A stretch of DNA of 64,000 nucleotides, taken from assembly GCF_028553885.1 (NCBI RefSeq), contig NZ_CP067169.1:682001-746000 (forward strand). The letters are read 5' to 3'. Position 1 is the stretch's first letter. Each line of letters starts with the position of its first letter. Below the pieces are notes generated by a model that worked only from the letters and a program-made list of their open reading frames with translations, was not told the DNA's origin and did no database searches. Below are positions 21,830-31,836 of this stretch, piece by piece. Source of the DNA: Paracoccus aestuarii. GTDB lineage: Bacteria > Pseudomonadota > Alphaproteobacteria > Rhodobacterales > Rhodobacteraceae. Made by a program: the position numbers and the translations under genes.

Positions 21830-21850
21830 CGTCCAAAGCTTCGATGGACG
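21830..21850 (+). promoter_or_regulatory. Candidate dyad operator upstream of luxR
   Basis: Six-base arms CGTCCA / TGGACG with a 9-nt spacer, total 21 bp, centred 45 nt before the luxR start. Size is in the range of lux-box operators but the arms are not the classical CTG/CAG. Binding by the adjacent LuxR is a guess. Confidence 0.25.
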
Positions 21851-21884
21851 TTGACCGTAATCATTTCAAGCTGTTCAAAAAGCC

Positions 21885-22496
21885 ATGTCCTCACGTGCAG
21901 ACATAAACGCCGGATTGCGCAGCCTGGGCAAGATTGCCCAGTCCGGCTATTTCGTCGGTCTGCATATCCGCTTCGCGGCGCCCCTGATGCAATTCCAGAC
22001 CTATTCCGAGGAATGGTCGGAATTCTATTCCCAGAACGGCTATGCCCTGCGTGACCCCACGATTGCCTGGGGCTTTTCGACCACGGGGCATTGCCGGTGG
22101 TCGTCGCTGCCGATCCCTGATCCGTTCAACATCCTGAAGGATGCGGCGAATCACGGGCTGATCTTCGGTCTGACCGTGTCCCATGGTCCGATCGCCTCGC
22201 GGACCATCGCCTCCTTTGCCCGGGCCGACCGCGAGTTCACCGACCCCGAGATCGCCGAGATCTCGACCACGGTTCGGCGCCTCCACGAGATCACGGAGCC
22301 GCCGGAGAGCCTGACCAAGGCTCAGAAAGATGCCCTTCGTTGCATTGCGGAGGGGGATCGTCATGCGGCTGCGGCTGCCAAGCTTGGCATTACCGAAAGC
22401 GCGTTCAAGGCTAGGTTGATTTCCGTCCGCGAGCGCCTGAAGGCCAGGACCACCGCCGAGGCGCTGCAGAGGGCCAAGGAATACCGTTTGCTGTAG
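21885..22496 (+). CDS. LuxR-family quorum-sensing regulator
   Basis: Acyl-homoserine-lactone responsive regulator, 203 aa. The ligand domain (1 to about 135) keeps the conserved contact set at family spacing: Trp44, Tyr48, Asp57, Pro58, Trp72, and a glycine near 101. The C-terminal LuxR helix-turn-helix runs from LTKAQKDALRCIAEG at about 142 to the end. It is somewhat shorter than TraR or LuxR (about 235-250), the difference being at the N-terminus. No strong ribosome site before the ATG. Followed 58 nt later by a synthase gene on the same strand. I infer that the pair senses population density; the signal's acyl chain cannot be read from sequence. Confidence 0.88.
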   Translation: MSSRADINAGLRSLGKIAQSGYFVGLHIRFAAPLMQFQTYSEEWSEFYSQNGYALRDPTIAWGFSTTGHCRWSSLPIPDPFNILKDAANHGLIFGLTVSHGPIASRTIASFARADREFTDPEIAEISTTVRRLHEITEPPESLTKAQKDALRCIAEGDRHAAAAAKLGITESAFKARLISVRERLKARTTAEALQRAKEYRLL

Positions 22497-22554
22497 ATGT
22501 CGCCCACAGGGGTCCGCAAGGCGGGAAGGGTGCCCTCACACCCAGGAGAAGCAG

Positions 22555-23145
22555 ATGCAGACCACGACATTGTCCTTTTCGAACCTACACAATCACGGCG
22601 AACTGTTCGCAAACCTGTTCCGGGCCCGCAAGCAGAGCTTCATCATCCAGAAGAACTGGGACCTGCCCGAATCCGAGGATATGGAATTCGACCAGTATGA
22701 CACGCCCCAGAGCCGCTGGATCGCCATCCATGACCGCACCGAGGTCCTGGCGGGCATCCGGCTGACCCCCACCACGGCGCGTTGCGGGATCTATTCCTAC
22801 ATGATCCGCGACGCGCAGGAGGGGATCCTGGGCGGCGCCATCCCGCAGGACCTGCTCTATGCGCCCGCGCCGGTCGATCCGCATGTCTGGGAATGCTCGC
22901 GCGTCTTCGTCAGCCACTCGATCCCGCAGATGTATCGCCGCAAGGTCCACTTCAAGATGGTCGAGGCGATGACCGGATCGGCGCGTGACATGGGCGCGAC
23001 CAAGCTGATCGCGCTGACCGGGGCGAACTGGCCGCGTTGGTACGGGCGCTGCGGGCTGACGGCCGAGGCCTTGGGCCGCCAGATGCAGATCGATGACGGG
23101 CTGTTCCAATGCGTGGCGATCGACCTGACCACCAAGATGCATTGA
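22555..23145 (+). CDS. Acyl-homoserine-lactone synthase (LuxI family)
   Basis: Makes an N-acyl-homoserine lactone from S-adenosylmethionine and an acyl carrier. 196 aa, normal length. All the invariant charged and aromatic residues of the family are present: Arg25, Phe29, Trp35, Asp46, Asp49, Arg69, Glu113 and Arg116. The segment MEFDQYDTP is characteristic. The ATG follows CCAGGAGAAGC, a strong ribosome site. Lies directly downstream of its cognate-looking luxR gene; both follow the ribosomal superoperon. Confidence 0.9.
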   Translation: MQTTTLSFSNLHNHGELFANLFRARKQSFIIQKNWDLPESEDMEFDQYDTPQSRWIAIHDRTEVLAGIRLTPTTARCGIYSYMIRDAQEGILGGAIPQDLLYAPAPVDPHVWECSRVFVSHSIPQMYRRKVHFKMVEAMTGSARDMGATKLIALTGANWPRWYGRCGLTAEALGRQMQIDDGLFQCVAIDLTTKMH

Positions 23146-23187
23146 TGGGGCTGTCGCAGACCGGGGCCAGGCCCTAGACTGCGCGCC

Positions 23188-24501
23188 ATGGCCGACCTTT
23201 TCGACACTGCGCCCGAACCCGAAACCCCGTCGCGGACGGTCCGCCCCCTGGCCGACCGCATCCGGCCCGCGCGCCTGTCCGACGTGATCGGGCAGGGCAG
23301 GGTGCTGGGCCCCGACGGGCCGCTCGGCGGGATGCTGGAGGCGGGCAGCCTGTCCTCGCTGATCCTCTGGGGGCCGCCCGGGGTGGGCAAGACCACCATC
23401 GCCCGCCTGCTGGCGGACGAGACCGACCTGGCCTTCGTGCAGATCAGCGCGATCTTCACCGGCGTCCCGGACCTGCGCAAGGTCTTCGACGCCGCGCGTC
23501 TGCGCCGGGGGCAGGGCCGCGCGACGCTGCTCTTCGTCGACGAGATCCACCGTTTCAACAAGGCGCAGCAGGACAGCTTCCTGCCGCATATGGAGGATGG
23601 CACCATCCTGCTGGTCGGGGCCACGACCGAGAACCCCTCCTTCGAGCTGAACGCCGCGCTGCTGTCGCGCGCCCAGGTCATCGTGCTGGACCGCCTGTCC
23701 TTGGCCGATCTGGAGCTGTTGGCGCAGCGCGCCGAACGCGAGCTGGGCCGCAAGCTGCCTTTGACCCCCGAGGCGCGCGACGCGCTGCTGGAGATGGCCG
23801 ATGGCGACGGCCGCGCCGCCCTGAACCTGATCGAGCAGGTCGCCGCCTGGAAGGTCACCGCGCCCATCGACCCCGACGCCTTGGCGCAGCGCCTGATGCG
23901 GCGGGCCGCGAAATACGACAAGGCGGGGGACGAGCATTTCAACCTGATCTCGGCCCTGCACAAATCGGTGCGCGGCAGCGACCCGGATGCCGCGCTCTAT
24001 TGGCTGGCGCGGATGCTGGAGGGGGGCGAGGATCCGCGTTACCTCGCGCGCCGCATCACCCGCATGGCGATCGAGGATATCGGCCTGGCCGATCCGGCGG
24101 CCGCGCGCCATTGCCTGGATGCCTGGGCGCTCTATGAACGCTTGGGCAGTCCGGAGGGCGAGCTGGCCTTGGGCCAGGCGGTGATCTATCTGGCCTTGGC
24201 GCCGAAATCCAACGCGGGCTATGCCGCCTACAAGGGCGCCCGGGCCGAGGCGCGCCGCACCGGCAGCCTGATGCCCCCCGCCCATATCCTGAACGCGCCG
24301 ACCAAGATGATGAAGGATCAGGGCTATGGCGCGGGCTATGCCTATGACCATGATGCCGAGGACGGGTTCAGCGGCCAGAACTATTTCCCCGACGGCGTCA
24401 AGCGCCCGGTCCTCTATGTCCCGGTCGAGCGGGGCTTCGAACGCGAGCTGAAGAAGCGCCTGGACTGGTTCGTCAGCCAGCGCCTGAAGCGCGGCGGTTG
24501 A
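23188..24501 (+). CDS. rarA: Replication-associated recombination protein A (AAA+ ATPase)
   Basis: RarA/MgsA clamp-loader-like ATPase acting at stalled replication forks, 437 aa. Seen: RPARLSDVIGQ near the N-terminus, Walker A GPPGVGKTT, Walker B LFVDEIHRFN, sensor region GATTENPSFELN, and the C-terminal tetramerisation domain with SLMPPAHILNAPTKMMK. 43 nt after the lactone synthase gene, but no functional link to it is implied. Confidence 0.93.
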   Translation: MADLFDTAPEPETPSRTVRPLADRIRPARLSDVIGQGRVLGPDGPLGGMLEAGSLSSLILWGPPGVGKTTIARLLADETDLAFVQISAIFTGVPDLRKVFDAARLRRGQGRATLLFVDEIHRFNKAQQDSFLPHMEDGTILLVGATTENPSFELNAALLSRAQVIVLDRLSLADLELLAQRAERELGRKLPLTPEARDALLEMADGDGRAALNLIEQVAAWKVTAPIDPDALAQRLMRRAAKYDKAGDEHFNLISALHKSVRGSDPDAALYWLARMLEGGEDPRYLARRITRMAIEDIGLADPAAARHCLDAWALYERLGSPEGELALGQAVIYLALAPKSNAGYAAYKGARAEARRTGSLMPPAHILNAPTKMMKDQGYGAGYAYDHDAEDGFSGQNYFPDGVKRPVLYVPVERGFERELKKRLDWFVSQRLKRGG

Positions 24502-24555
24502 CTTTGCCGCCCCGCGCCGACAGGAGAGGGGCCAGCAAACACGAGGATTTCAGCC

Positions 24556-25608
24556 ATGAGTGGCGTTCAGACCATCATCGTCGGCGATGACGAGGCGGAG
24601 ATGCGCCTGGACCGCTGGCTGCGCAAGCGCTTTCCGCATCTGAGCCAGGTCGCGGTCGAGAAGATGTGCCGCAAGGGCGAATTGCGCGTCGATGGCGGCC
24701 GGGTCAAGGCCGCCACCCGGGTCGAGCCGGGCCAGCAGGTCCGCATCCCGCCTTTGCCCGAACCCGGTCCCGCCGCTGAACGGGCCGAACGCCCCTTGGG
24801 CCCGCGCGTGACCGACAGCGACGCGCAGATGATCCAGGAGGCCGTCCTGTGGAAGGACGAACACATCATCGCGCTGAACAAGCCCCCCGGCCTGCCCAGC
24901 CAAGGCGGCAGCGGGTTGGGCGGACGGCATGTGGACGGGCTGACCACCGCGCTGCTCTTTGGCTACAAGGAACGGCCCAAGTTGGTGCACCGGCTGGACA
25001 AGGACACGTCGGGGGTGCTGCTGCTGGCGCGGACCGACCGGGTGGCGCGCGCCCTGTCGGCGGCCTTCCGCGACAAGACCACGCGCAAGATCTATTGGGC
25101 GGCGGTGGCGGGCGTGCCGCATCCGCGCATGGGCACGATCCGCTATGGCCTGGTCAAGGGCGGCGGCGGCCGCGGCGACAACGAGAAGATGATCGCCGTC
25201 CATCCCCGCGACATCGACGCGACCGAAGGCGCCAAGCGCGCCACCACCGATTACGCCGTGCTGGACGCGCTGGCCACGCGGGCCAGCTGGTGCGCGCTGG
25301 TGCCGATCACCGGGCGCACGCATCAGCTGCGCGCCCATATGGCCGAACTGGGCCATCCGATCGTGGGCGACGGCAAATACGGCGGATCGGGGCAGGAGAA
25401 TCTGGGCGATGGCTGGGGCGCGCAGCTGGGCGGCGAGATCAGCAAGAAGCTGCATCTGCACGCCCGCTCGATCACCTTCGACCATCCGATCACCAGGAAG
25501 CGCGTGACCATCACCGCGCCCCTGCCCGAGCATATGCTGCGCACTTGGAAATCGGTCGGCTGGCACGAGAACGACGTGCCCGACGACCCCTTTGCGGATG
25601 ACGCATGA
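24556..25608 (+). CDS. rluC: 23S rRNA pseudouridine synthase, RluC/RluD type
   Basis: Converts specific uridines of 23S rRNA to pseudouridine. An N-terminal S4 RNA-binding domain (about 12-70) carries VEKMCRKGELRVDGGRVKA. The catalytic domain has the aspartate motif HRLDKDTSGVLLLAR and the later GRTHQLRAHM. 350 aa is slightly long for the family. Overlaps the next gene by 4 nt, so rluC, the phosphatase and the ATP12 gene form one unit. RluC versus RluD specificity is not certain. Confidence 0.88.
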   Translation: MSGVQTIIVGDDEAEMRLDRWLRKRFPHLSQVAVEKMCRKGELRVDGGRVKAATRVEPGQQVRIPPLPEPGPAAERAERPLGPRVTDSDAQMIQEAVLWKDEHIIALNKPPGLPSQGGSGLGGRHVDGLTTALLFGYKERPKLVHRLDKDTSGVLLLARTDRVARALSAAFRDKTTRKIYWAAVAGVPHPRMGTIRYGLVKGGGGRGDNEKMIAVHPRDIDATEGAKRATTDYAVLDALATRASWCALVPITGRTHQLRAHMAELGHPIVGDGKYGGSGQENLGDGWGAQLGGEISKKLHLHARSITFDHPITRKRVTITAPLPEHMLRTWKSVGWHENDVPDDPFADDA

Positions 25609-26261
25609 GGCTGGTCGTCTTTGACGTCGACGGCACGCTGGTCGACAGCCAGGACCACATCCACCATGCCATGAGCCATGCCTTCGCGCAGGTCGGGCTG
25701 GAGCCGCTGCCCAAGGCCGAGACGCTGCGCATCGTCGGCCTGTCCCTGCCGGTCGCGGTGCGCGAACTGGCGCCGCGCCTGTCGGATGCGGTGCAGGCGG
25801 CGATCGTGGCGGCCTACAAGGACAGCTTCGCGCGGGCGCGGACGCAGGGGATCGCGCCGCTCTTTCCCGGGGCGCGGGACTGCCTGGACCGGCTGGCGCG
25901 GCGCGACGACCTGCTGCTGGCCGTGGCCACGGGCAAGTCGCGCCGGGGGCTGGATGCGATGATCCTGGGCCACGGGCTGCAGGGGCGGTTCATCAGCCTG
26001 CAGACGGCGGACGGCCACCCGTCCAAGCCGCATCCCGCGATGCTGCTGGCGGCCCTGTCCGAGACCGGGGTTCCGGCCGACCGCGCGGTGATGATCGGGG
26101 ATACGGGCTTTGACATGGCGATGGCGCAGGCGGCGGGCGTGACGGGCCTGGGCGTGACCTGGGGCTATCACCCCCCGCAGGTGCTGCGCGATCACGGCGC
26201 GGCGCGGCTGCTGGATGATTTCGGCGCATTGACACAGGCCATCGAGGAGTGGGCGGCATGA
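25605..26261 (+). CDS. HAD-family hydrolase (phosphoglycolate-phosphatase-like)
   Basis: Cytoplasmic phosphatase of the HAD superfamily, 218 aa. Motif I is VFDVDGTLVDS near residue 4 with the nucleophilic Asp. An alpha-helical cap domain follows, with motif II ATGKS, a lysine in HPSKPHPA, and motif IV IGDTGFDMAMAQAAG. Substrate unknown; Gph-like or pyrophosphatase activity is possible. Overlaps rluC and the ATP12 gene by 4 nt each, a coupling seen in related genomes. Confidence 0.85.
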   Translation: MRLVVFDVDGTLVDSQDHIHHAMSHAFAQVGLEPLPKAETLRIVGLSLPVAVRELAPRLSDAVQAAIVAAYKDSFARARTQGIAPLFPGARDCLDRLARRDDLLLAVATGKSRRGLDAMILGHGLQGRFISLQTADGHPSKPHPAMLLAALSETGVPADRAVMIGDTGFDMAMAQAAGVTGLGVTWGYHPPQVLRDHGAARLLDDFGALTQAIEEWAA

Positions 26262-26971
26262 GCGAATGGAAGGCCCGGCGGTTCTGGACCGAGGTCTCGA
26301 CCCGCGCGGCGGGCGACGGGTTCGAGGTTGTGCTGGATGACAAACCCCTGCGCAGCCCCAACAAGCATCCCCTGATCCTGCCGACCGAGGCGCTGGCCCG
26401 CGCCCTGGCCGAGGAATGGCGCGCGCAGGAGGATCTGATCCGCCCGCTGACCATGCCCCTGACCCGGGCGGCCAATTCCGCGACCGAACGCGTGGCCCCG
26501 CAATTCGAAGACGTTGCTTCCATGCTTGCCGAATATGCGGGCACCGACCTGCTGTCCTATCGGGCAACGGGGCCGCAGGTCCTGGTCCGGCGCCAGGCCG
26601 AGGCCTGGGACCCGCTGATCGCATGGGCCGCGCGCGACCTGGACGCGCCGCTGCGCGTGACCGAAGGGGTGATTCCCGTCCCCCAGGACCCCGCCGCGCT
26701 GGCCCGGCTGCATGACCGTCTGCGCGCGCTGGACCTGTATGGGCTGACCGCGCTGCATGATCTGGTCACGATTCCCGGGTCGCTGATCCTGGGCCTGGCG
26801 GTGATCGAGGGCCGCCTGACCGGCGAGGAGGCCCACCACCTGTCCCGCATCGACGAGGATTTCCAGGCCGAGGAATGGGGCCATGACGAGGACGCCGCCG
26901 CCGTGGCCGAGGGCCGCCGTCTGTCCATTCTGGTGGCAGAGCGCCTGTGGCATCTGTCCCGTCGCGGTTGA
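26258..26971 (+). CDS. ATP12-family F1-ATPase assembly chaperone
   Basis: Homologue of mitochondrial ATP12, which binds the alpha subunit during F1-ATPase assembly; found in alphaproteobacteria. 237 aa. Seen: the N-terminal RFWTEVSTRAAGDGF, then LDDKPLRSPNKHPLILPT, EEWRAQEDLIRPLTMPLTR, and YAGTDLLSYRA. The ATG at 26258 (ATGA overlap with the phosphatase stop) is preferred to an upstream in-frame start. Confidence 0.88.
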   Translation: MSEWKARRFWTEVSTRAAGDGFEVVLDDKPLRSPNKHPLILPTEALARALAEEWRAQEDLIRPLTMPLTRAANSATERVAPQFEDVASMLAEYAGTDLLSYRATGPQVLVRRQAEAWDPLIAWAARDLDAPLRVTEGVIPVPQDPAALARLHDRLRALDLYGLTALHDLVTIPGSLILGLAVIEGRLTGEEAHHLSRIDEDFQAEEWGHDEDAAAVAEGRRLSILVAERLWHLSRRG

Positions 26972-26998
26972 AAGCGGTTGCGACCGGCGACGGAGTTC

Positions 26999-27027
26999 TT
27001 GACGCGGCAAGTTGTATCGGCACAATA
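26999..27027 (+). promoter_or_regulatory. Candidate promoter of bztABCD
   Basis: TTGACG at 26999-27004, 17-nt spacer, ACAATA at 27022-27027, about 115 nt before bztA. Good -35 and spacing, moderate -10. Leaves a 5' leader of roughly 110 nt. Confidence 0.4.
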
Positions 27028-27141
27028 CCGCCTATTGGGACGGCAGTCGATGCCGGCCCGAGGTCGACAAGGACCCGGGGAAGGGTCCGCATCGCGTCCG
27101 GGGGCCCAAGGCCCGCAGGATGCTCCAACACAGAGGTAGAA

Positions 27142-28170
27142 ATGAAAAAATCGGTTTTCCTGGGGACGGTGGCCGCGACGACGATGCTGGCCGGCATGGG
27201 GATGGCCCAGGATGGGGGGGCGACGCTGGCGCAGGTCAAGGACCGCGACGAGCTGAACTGCGGCGTGAATACCGGCCTGGTCGGCTTCGCGGCGCCGGAT
27301 GCCAGCGGCAACTGGACCGGGTTCGACGTGGCCTATTGCCGGGCGCTGGCCGCGGCGGTGCTGGGCGATCCGAACAAGGTGCGCTTCGTGCCGACCACGG
27401 GCCAGACCCGCTTCACCGCGCTGGCCTCGGGCGAGGTCGACGTGCTGGCGCGCAACTCGACCTGGACCTTCTCGCGCGATACGGACCTGGCGCTGGATTT
27501 CGTGGGCGTGAACTACTATGACGGCCAAGGCTTCATGGTGAGCCGCGACCTGGGCGTGACCTCGGCCAAGGAACTGGACGGCGCCACCATCTGCATCCAG
27601 ACCGGCACCACGACCGAGCTGAACCTGGCCGATTATTTCCGCGCCAACAACCTGAACTACACCCCCGTCAACATCGACAGCAATGCCGAGGGTGAACAGC
27701 AATACATGGCCGGGGCCTGCGACGCCTATACGACCGACGCATCGGGCCTGGCCGCGACCCGCGCCGCCTTCGCCGATCCCGAAAGCCACATCATCCTGCC
27801 CGAGATCATCTCGAAGGAACCGCTTGGCCCGGCCGTGCGCCATGGCGACAACAACTGGGGCGACATCGCCCGCTGGACGCTGAACGCGCTGATCGCCGCC
27901 GAGGAATACGGCGTCACCTCGCGCAATATCGAGGAGCTGGTCCGGTCCTCGACCAACCCCGAGGTCCAGCGCCTGCTGGGCACCACGGACGAGCTGGGCG
28001 CGATGATCGGCCTGGACGCCGAATGGGCGCGCCGCGCGATCGTGGCCGGCGGCAACTATGGCGAGATCTTCGCCGCCAATATCGGCGAACAGACCCCGAT
28101 CGGGCTGGCGCGCGGGCTGAACGCGCAATGGACCCAGGGCGGGCTGCTCTACGCGCCGCCGTTCCGCTGA
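27142..28170 (+). CDS. bztA: Periplasmic binding protein for Glu/Gln/Asp/Asn (BztA/AapJ)
   Basis: Substrate-binding subunit of a general L-amino-acid ABC importer, 342 aa. Signal peptide MKKSVFLGTVAATTMLAGMGMA is visible in two parts: basic start and hydrophobic core ending near residue 23. The mature protein begins with DRDELNCGVNTGLVGFA, followed by GNWTGFDVAYCRALAAAV and the solute-binding core. Start at 27142 after CAGAGGTAG. First of four genes in the order bztA-bztB-bztC-bztD known from Rhodobacter capsulatus. Confidence 0.92.
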   Translation: MKKSVFLGTVAATTMLAGMGMAQDGGATLAQVKDRDELNCGVNTGLVGFAAPDASGNWTGFDVAYCRALAAAVLGDPNKVRFVPTTGQTRFTALASGEVDVLARNSTWTFSRDTDLALDFVGVNYYDGQGFMVSRDLGVTSAKELDGATICIQTGTTTELNLADYFRANNLNYTPVNIDSNAEGEQQYMAGACDAYTTDASGLAATRAAFADPESHIILPEIISKEPLGPAVRHGDNNWGDIARWTLNALIAAEEYGVTSRNIEELVRSSTNPEVQRLLGTTDELGAMIGLDAEWARRAIVAGGNYGEIFAANIGEQTPIGLARGLNAQWTQGGLLYAPPFR

Positions 28171-28279
28171 TCCGACACGGACAAGGGGGCCGGCCGCACG
28201 GGCCGGTCCCCGATCAACGACAAGCCCGCCGCATCAATGAAACGGCACAAAGCCGATGGCGGGTGACAGGGGTAGAAAG

Positions 28280-29536
28280 ATGACGGACGCATCGGTCCCG
28301 GCTTCGCCGCCGTTCCGACTGAGCATGCTGGTCAATGACCGGCGGTATCGGTCCATGACCTTCCAGGTGGTCGTGTTCATCCTGGTCATGGCCGGCGCCT
28401 GGTGGCTGGTCATGAACACGATCCACAACCTGAGCCTGATGGGCAAGAGCTTCAACTTCGGGTTCCTGTTCCAGCGCGCGGGCTATGACATCCCGCAGAC
28501 GCCGATCCCCTATACCGCCGACGACACGCATCTGCGCGCCGCGGTGGTGGGGCTGCTGAACACGCTGATCGTGGCGGTGCTGGGCTGCATCGCGGCCACC
28601 GTTCTGGGCGTGATCGTGGGGGTCGCGCGGCTGTCGAACAACTGGCTCTTCGCGCGGCTGATGACCGTCTTCGTCGAGATCTTCCGCAACATGCCGCTGC
28701 TCTTGTGGATCCTGATCGTCTATGCGGTCTTCACCGAGATCATGCCCGCGCCCAACGCCTTTCGCGGGGACAATCCCACCGCCTCGATGATCCTCTTCGA
28801 TCATGTGGCGCTGACCAACCGCTATACCGCGATCCCGACCCTGGCGATGACCAACGATCCGGGCAGCCTGGACCTGGGGGCGCGCATCACCTTCAACTGG
28901 GCGACCATCGCCATCGCGGGCGCCCTGATCGCCGGGCTGATCGCGCGCCGGATGATCCGCGACCGCGCCCAGGCCGTGCAGGACCGCACCGGCATCCGCC
29001 CCGTCACCTGGTGGCAGACGCTGGCCGTGATGACCGTGCCGACGCTGATCCTGATCTGGTATTTCGGCCTGCACCTGGAGGCGCCCAGCCTGCAGGGCTT
29101 CAACTTCACCGGCGGGCTGAACGTGTCGAACTCGCTGGTGGCGCTGTGGCTGGCGCTGACGCTCTATACCGCCGCCTTCATCGCCGAGATCGTGCGCGCC
29201 GGCATCCTGGCCGTCAGCCGCGGCCAGTCCGAGGCGGCCTTCGCCCTGGGCCTGCGCCCCAACCGCACCATGAGCCTGGTGATCCTGCCGCAGGCGCTGC
29301 GGGTGATCATCCCGCCGCTGATCTCGCAATACCTGAACCTGACCAAGAACAGCTCTCTGGCGATCGCGGTGGGTTACATGGACCTGCGCGGCACCCTGGG
29401 CGGCACCACGCTGAACCAGACCGGACGGGAACTGGAGGCGATCGTGCTGATGATGCTGACCTATCTGGTGATCAGCCTGATCATCTCGGCGGGGATGAAC
29501 ATCTTCAACGCCCGCGTCAAACTGAAGGAGCGGTGA
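28280..29536 (+). CDS. bztB: Amino-acid ABC transporter permease BztB/AapQ
   Basis: Inner-membrane permease of the bzt importer, 418 aa, longer than most amino-acid permeases because of a large insert between the first segments, as is typical for AapQ/BztB. The C-terminal cytoplasmic contact loop has SRGQSEAAFALGLRPNRTM (EAA motif). ATG at 28280 after GGGGTAGAAAG. The stop lies one nucleotide before bztC. Confidence 0.92.
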   Translation: MTDASVPASPPFRLSMLVNDRRYRSMTFQVVVFILVMAGAWWLVMNTIHNLSLMGKSFNFGFLFQRAGYDIPQTPIPYTADDTHLRAAVVGLLNTLIVAVLGCIAATVLGVIVGVARLSNNWLFARLMTVFVEIFRNMPLLLWILIVYAVFTEIMPAPNAFRGDNPTASMILFDHVALTNRYTAIPTLAMTNDPGSLDLGARITFNWATIAIAGALIAGLIARRMIRDRAQAVQDRTGIRPVTWWQTLAVMTVPTLILIWYFGLHLEAPSLQGFNFTGGLNVSNSLVALWLALTLYTAAFIAEIVRAGILAVSRGQSEAAFALGLRPNRTMSLVILPQALRVIIPPLISQYLNLTKNSSLAIAVGYMDLRGTLGGTTLNQTGRELEAIVLMMLTYLVISLIISAGMNIFNARVKLKER

Positions 29537-29537
29537 G

Positions 29538-30992
29538 ATGAGCGACACCCACGCCCAGACCGTAGGCTTCGTCCGCGACACCATGCTGCCTTCGGCCGCG
29601 CCCCCGGTGCGGGAATCCGGTGCGGTGCGCTGGCTGCGCGAGAACCTGTTTTCCGGCCCCGTGAACACCATCCTGACCATCCTGGGGATCGGCATCGTCT
29701 GGTTCCTGGTCGCGACCTTCTGGGACTGGTTCGCCCATTCCGTCTGGAACGCCAACAGCCTGAACGAATGCCGCGAGATCGTCGCCGCCACCTGGGGCGA
29801 GGGCGCGCGCGGCGCCTGCTTCGCGGTGATCCGCGAACGCTGGAACCAGTATCTGTTCGGCTTTTATCCGCAGGACCTCTATTGGCGGCCGACCATGACC
29901 TTCGGGCTGATGATGGTCGCGCTGGCGCCGGTGCTGTTCAGCGCCTCGCTGACCATCCGGCGGGTGGTGCTGGCGATCACCGCCGTGGTGACCCTGTGGG
30001 CGATGATCGTCCTGGGGGCGCCCGCGGGATGGCTGGGCTTTGCGACGCTGGTCCTGGTCGTGGGGCTGGTCGCGTCGGAACGCAACATCATGTGGCTGCT
30101 GCCCTTTTCGATCATCTATCCGCTGCTGGGGGTGTGGTTCCTGTGGGGCGGCAGCCTCTGGGGGCCGATCTTCGTGCTGGTCGGGCCGGTGCTGGGCTGG
30201 ATCGCGTGGCGGGTGCTGTCGCGCGTCTCGCCCCTGCTGGCGACGGTCGCGGCGATCCTGGTCACGGTGCTGTTCTGGCTGATGCTGGCGGGGGACGCGG
30301 CGCGCGACGCCGAGAACCTGCTGTCGCTGTCCATCCAGTCGGTGCGCTCGGACCGGTTCGGCGGCTTTCTTCTGTCCCTGACCATTGGGGTGGCGGGGAT
30401 CGCGCTGTCGCTGCCCTTGGGCATCGTGCTGGCCTTGGCGCGGCAGTCGGACATGTTCCTGATCAAGTCGCTGTCGGTGATCTTCATCGAATTCATCCGC
30501 GGGGTGCCGCTGATCACGCTGCTCTTCGTGGCATCCTTGCTGCTGAACTACTTCCTGCCGCCGGGCACGACCTTCGACATCATCCTGCGCGTCATCATCA
30601 TGGTGACGATCTTCGCCGCCGCCTATATGGCCGAGGTCATCCGCGGGGGCCTGGCCGCCCTGCCCAAGGGGCAGTACGAGGCGGCCGACGCCTTGGGCCT
30701 GGATTACTGGAAGGCGCAGCGGCTGATCGTGCTGCCGCAGGCGCTGAAGATCTCGATCCCCGGGATCGTCTCGACCTTCATCGGCATGTTCAAGGACACG
30801 ACGCTGGTGACCTTCGTGGGCCTTTACGACCCGCTGAAGTCGATGTCGGACGCGGTGCGCGCCAATGTCGCCTGGAAGGGCATCTACTGGGAGCCGTTCA
30901 TCTTCGTCGGCGCCATCTTCTTCCTCATCTGCTTCGGCATGTCGCGATACTCGATGTATCTGGAACGCCGCCTGCAGCGGGACCACAGGTAA
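29538..30992 (+). CDS. bztC: Amino-acid ABC transporter permease BztC/AapM
   Basis: Second permease, 484 aa, with about nine to ten hydrophobic segments. EAA-type loop near [21 protein letters not shown]. The central region has an extra membrane block (about 110-250) characteristic of AapM/BztC. Directly follows bztB; bztD begins 10 nt later. Confidence 0.92.
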   Translation: MSDTHAQTVGFVRDTMLPSAAPPVRESGAVRWLRENLFSGPVNTILTILGIGIVWFLVATFWDWFAHSVWNANSLNECREIVAATWGEGARGACFAVIRERWNQYLFGFYPQDLYWRPTMTFGLMMVALAPVLFSASLTIRRVVLAITAVVTLWAMIVLGAPAGWLGFATLVLVVGLVASERNIMWLLPFSIIYPLLGVWFLWGGSLWGPIFVLVGPVLGWIAWRVLSRVSPLLATVAAILVTVLFWLMLAGDAARDAENLLSLSIQSVRSDRFGGFLLSLTIGVAGIALSLPLGIVLALARQSDMFLIKSLSVIFIEFIRGVPLITLLFVASLLLNYFLPPGTTFDIILRVIIMVTIFAAAYMAEVIRGGLAALPKGQYEAADALGLDYWKAQRLIVLPQALKISIPGIVSTFIGMFKDTTLVTFVGLYDPLKSMSDAVRANVAWKGIYWEPFIFVGAIFFLICFGMSRYSMYLERRLQRDHR

Positions 30993-31002
30993 GGACCACA
31001 TC

Positions 31003-31788
<786 letters not shown>

Positions 31789-31794
31789 AGGGCG

Positions 31795-31816
31795 GGGCAG
31801 GGGGCGACCCCTGCCC
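31795..31816 (+). terminator. Terminator between convergent bztD and sixA
   Basis: Stem GGGCAGGG / CCCTGCCC, extendable to 9 bp, with loop GGCGAC, placed in the 48-nt gap between two convergent genes. No T-run, but the position and palindromy suit two-way termination. Confidence 0.45.
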
Positions 31817-31836
31817 GGCCCCTTGCCTGACGCGTC

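Noticed and set aside
21709..21906. Small plus-strand gene between rplQ and luxR
   Set aside because: Starts without a ribosome site, overlaps the luxR start, and the sequence looks like leader DNA.
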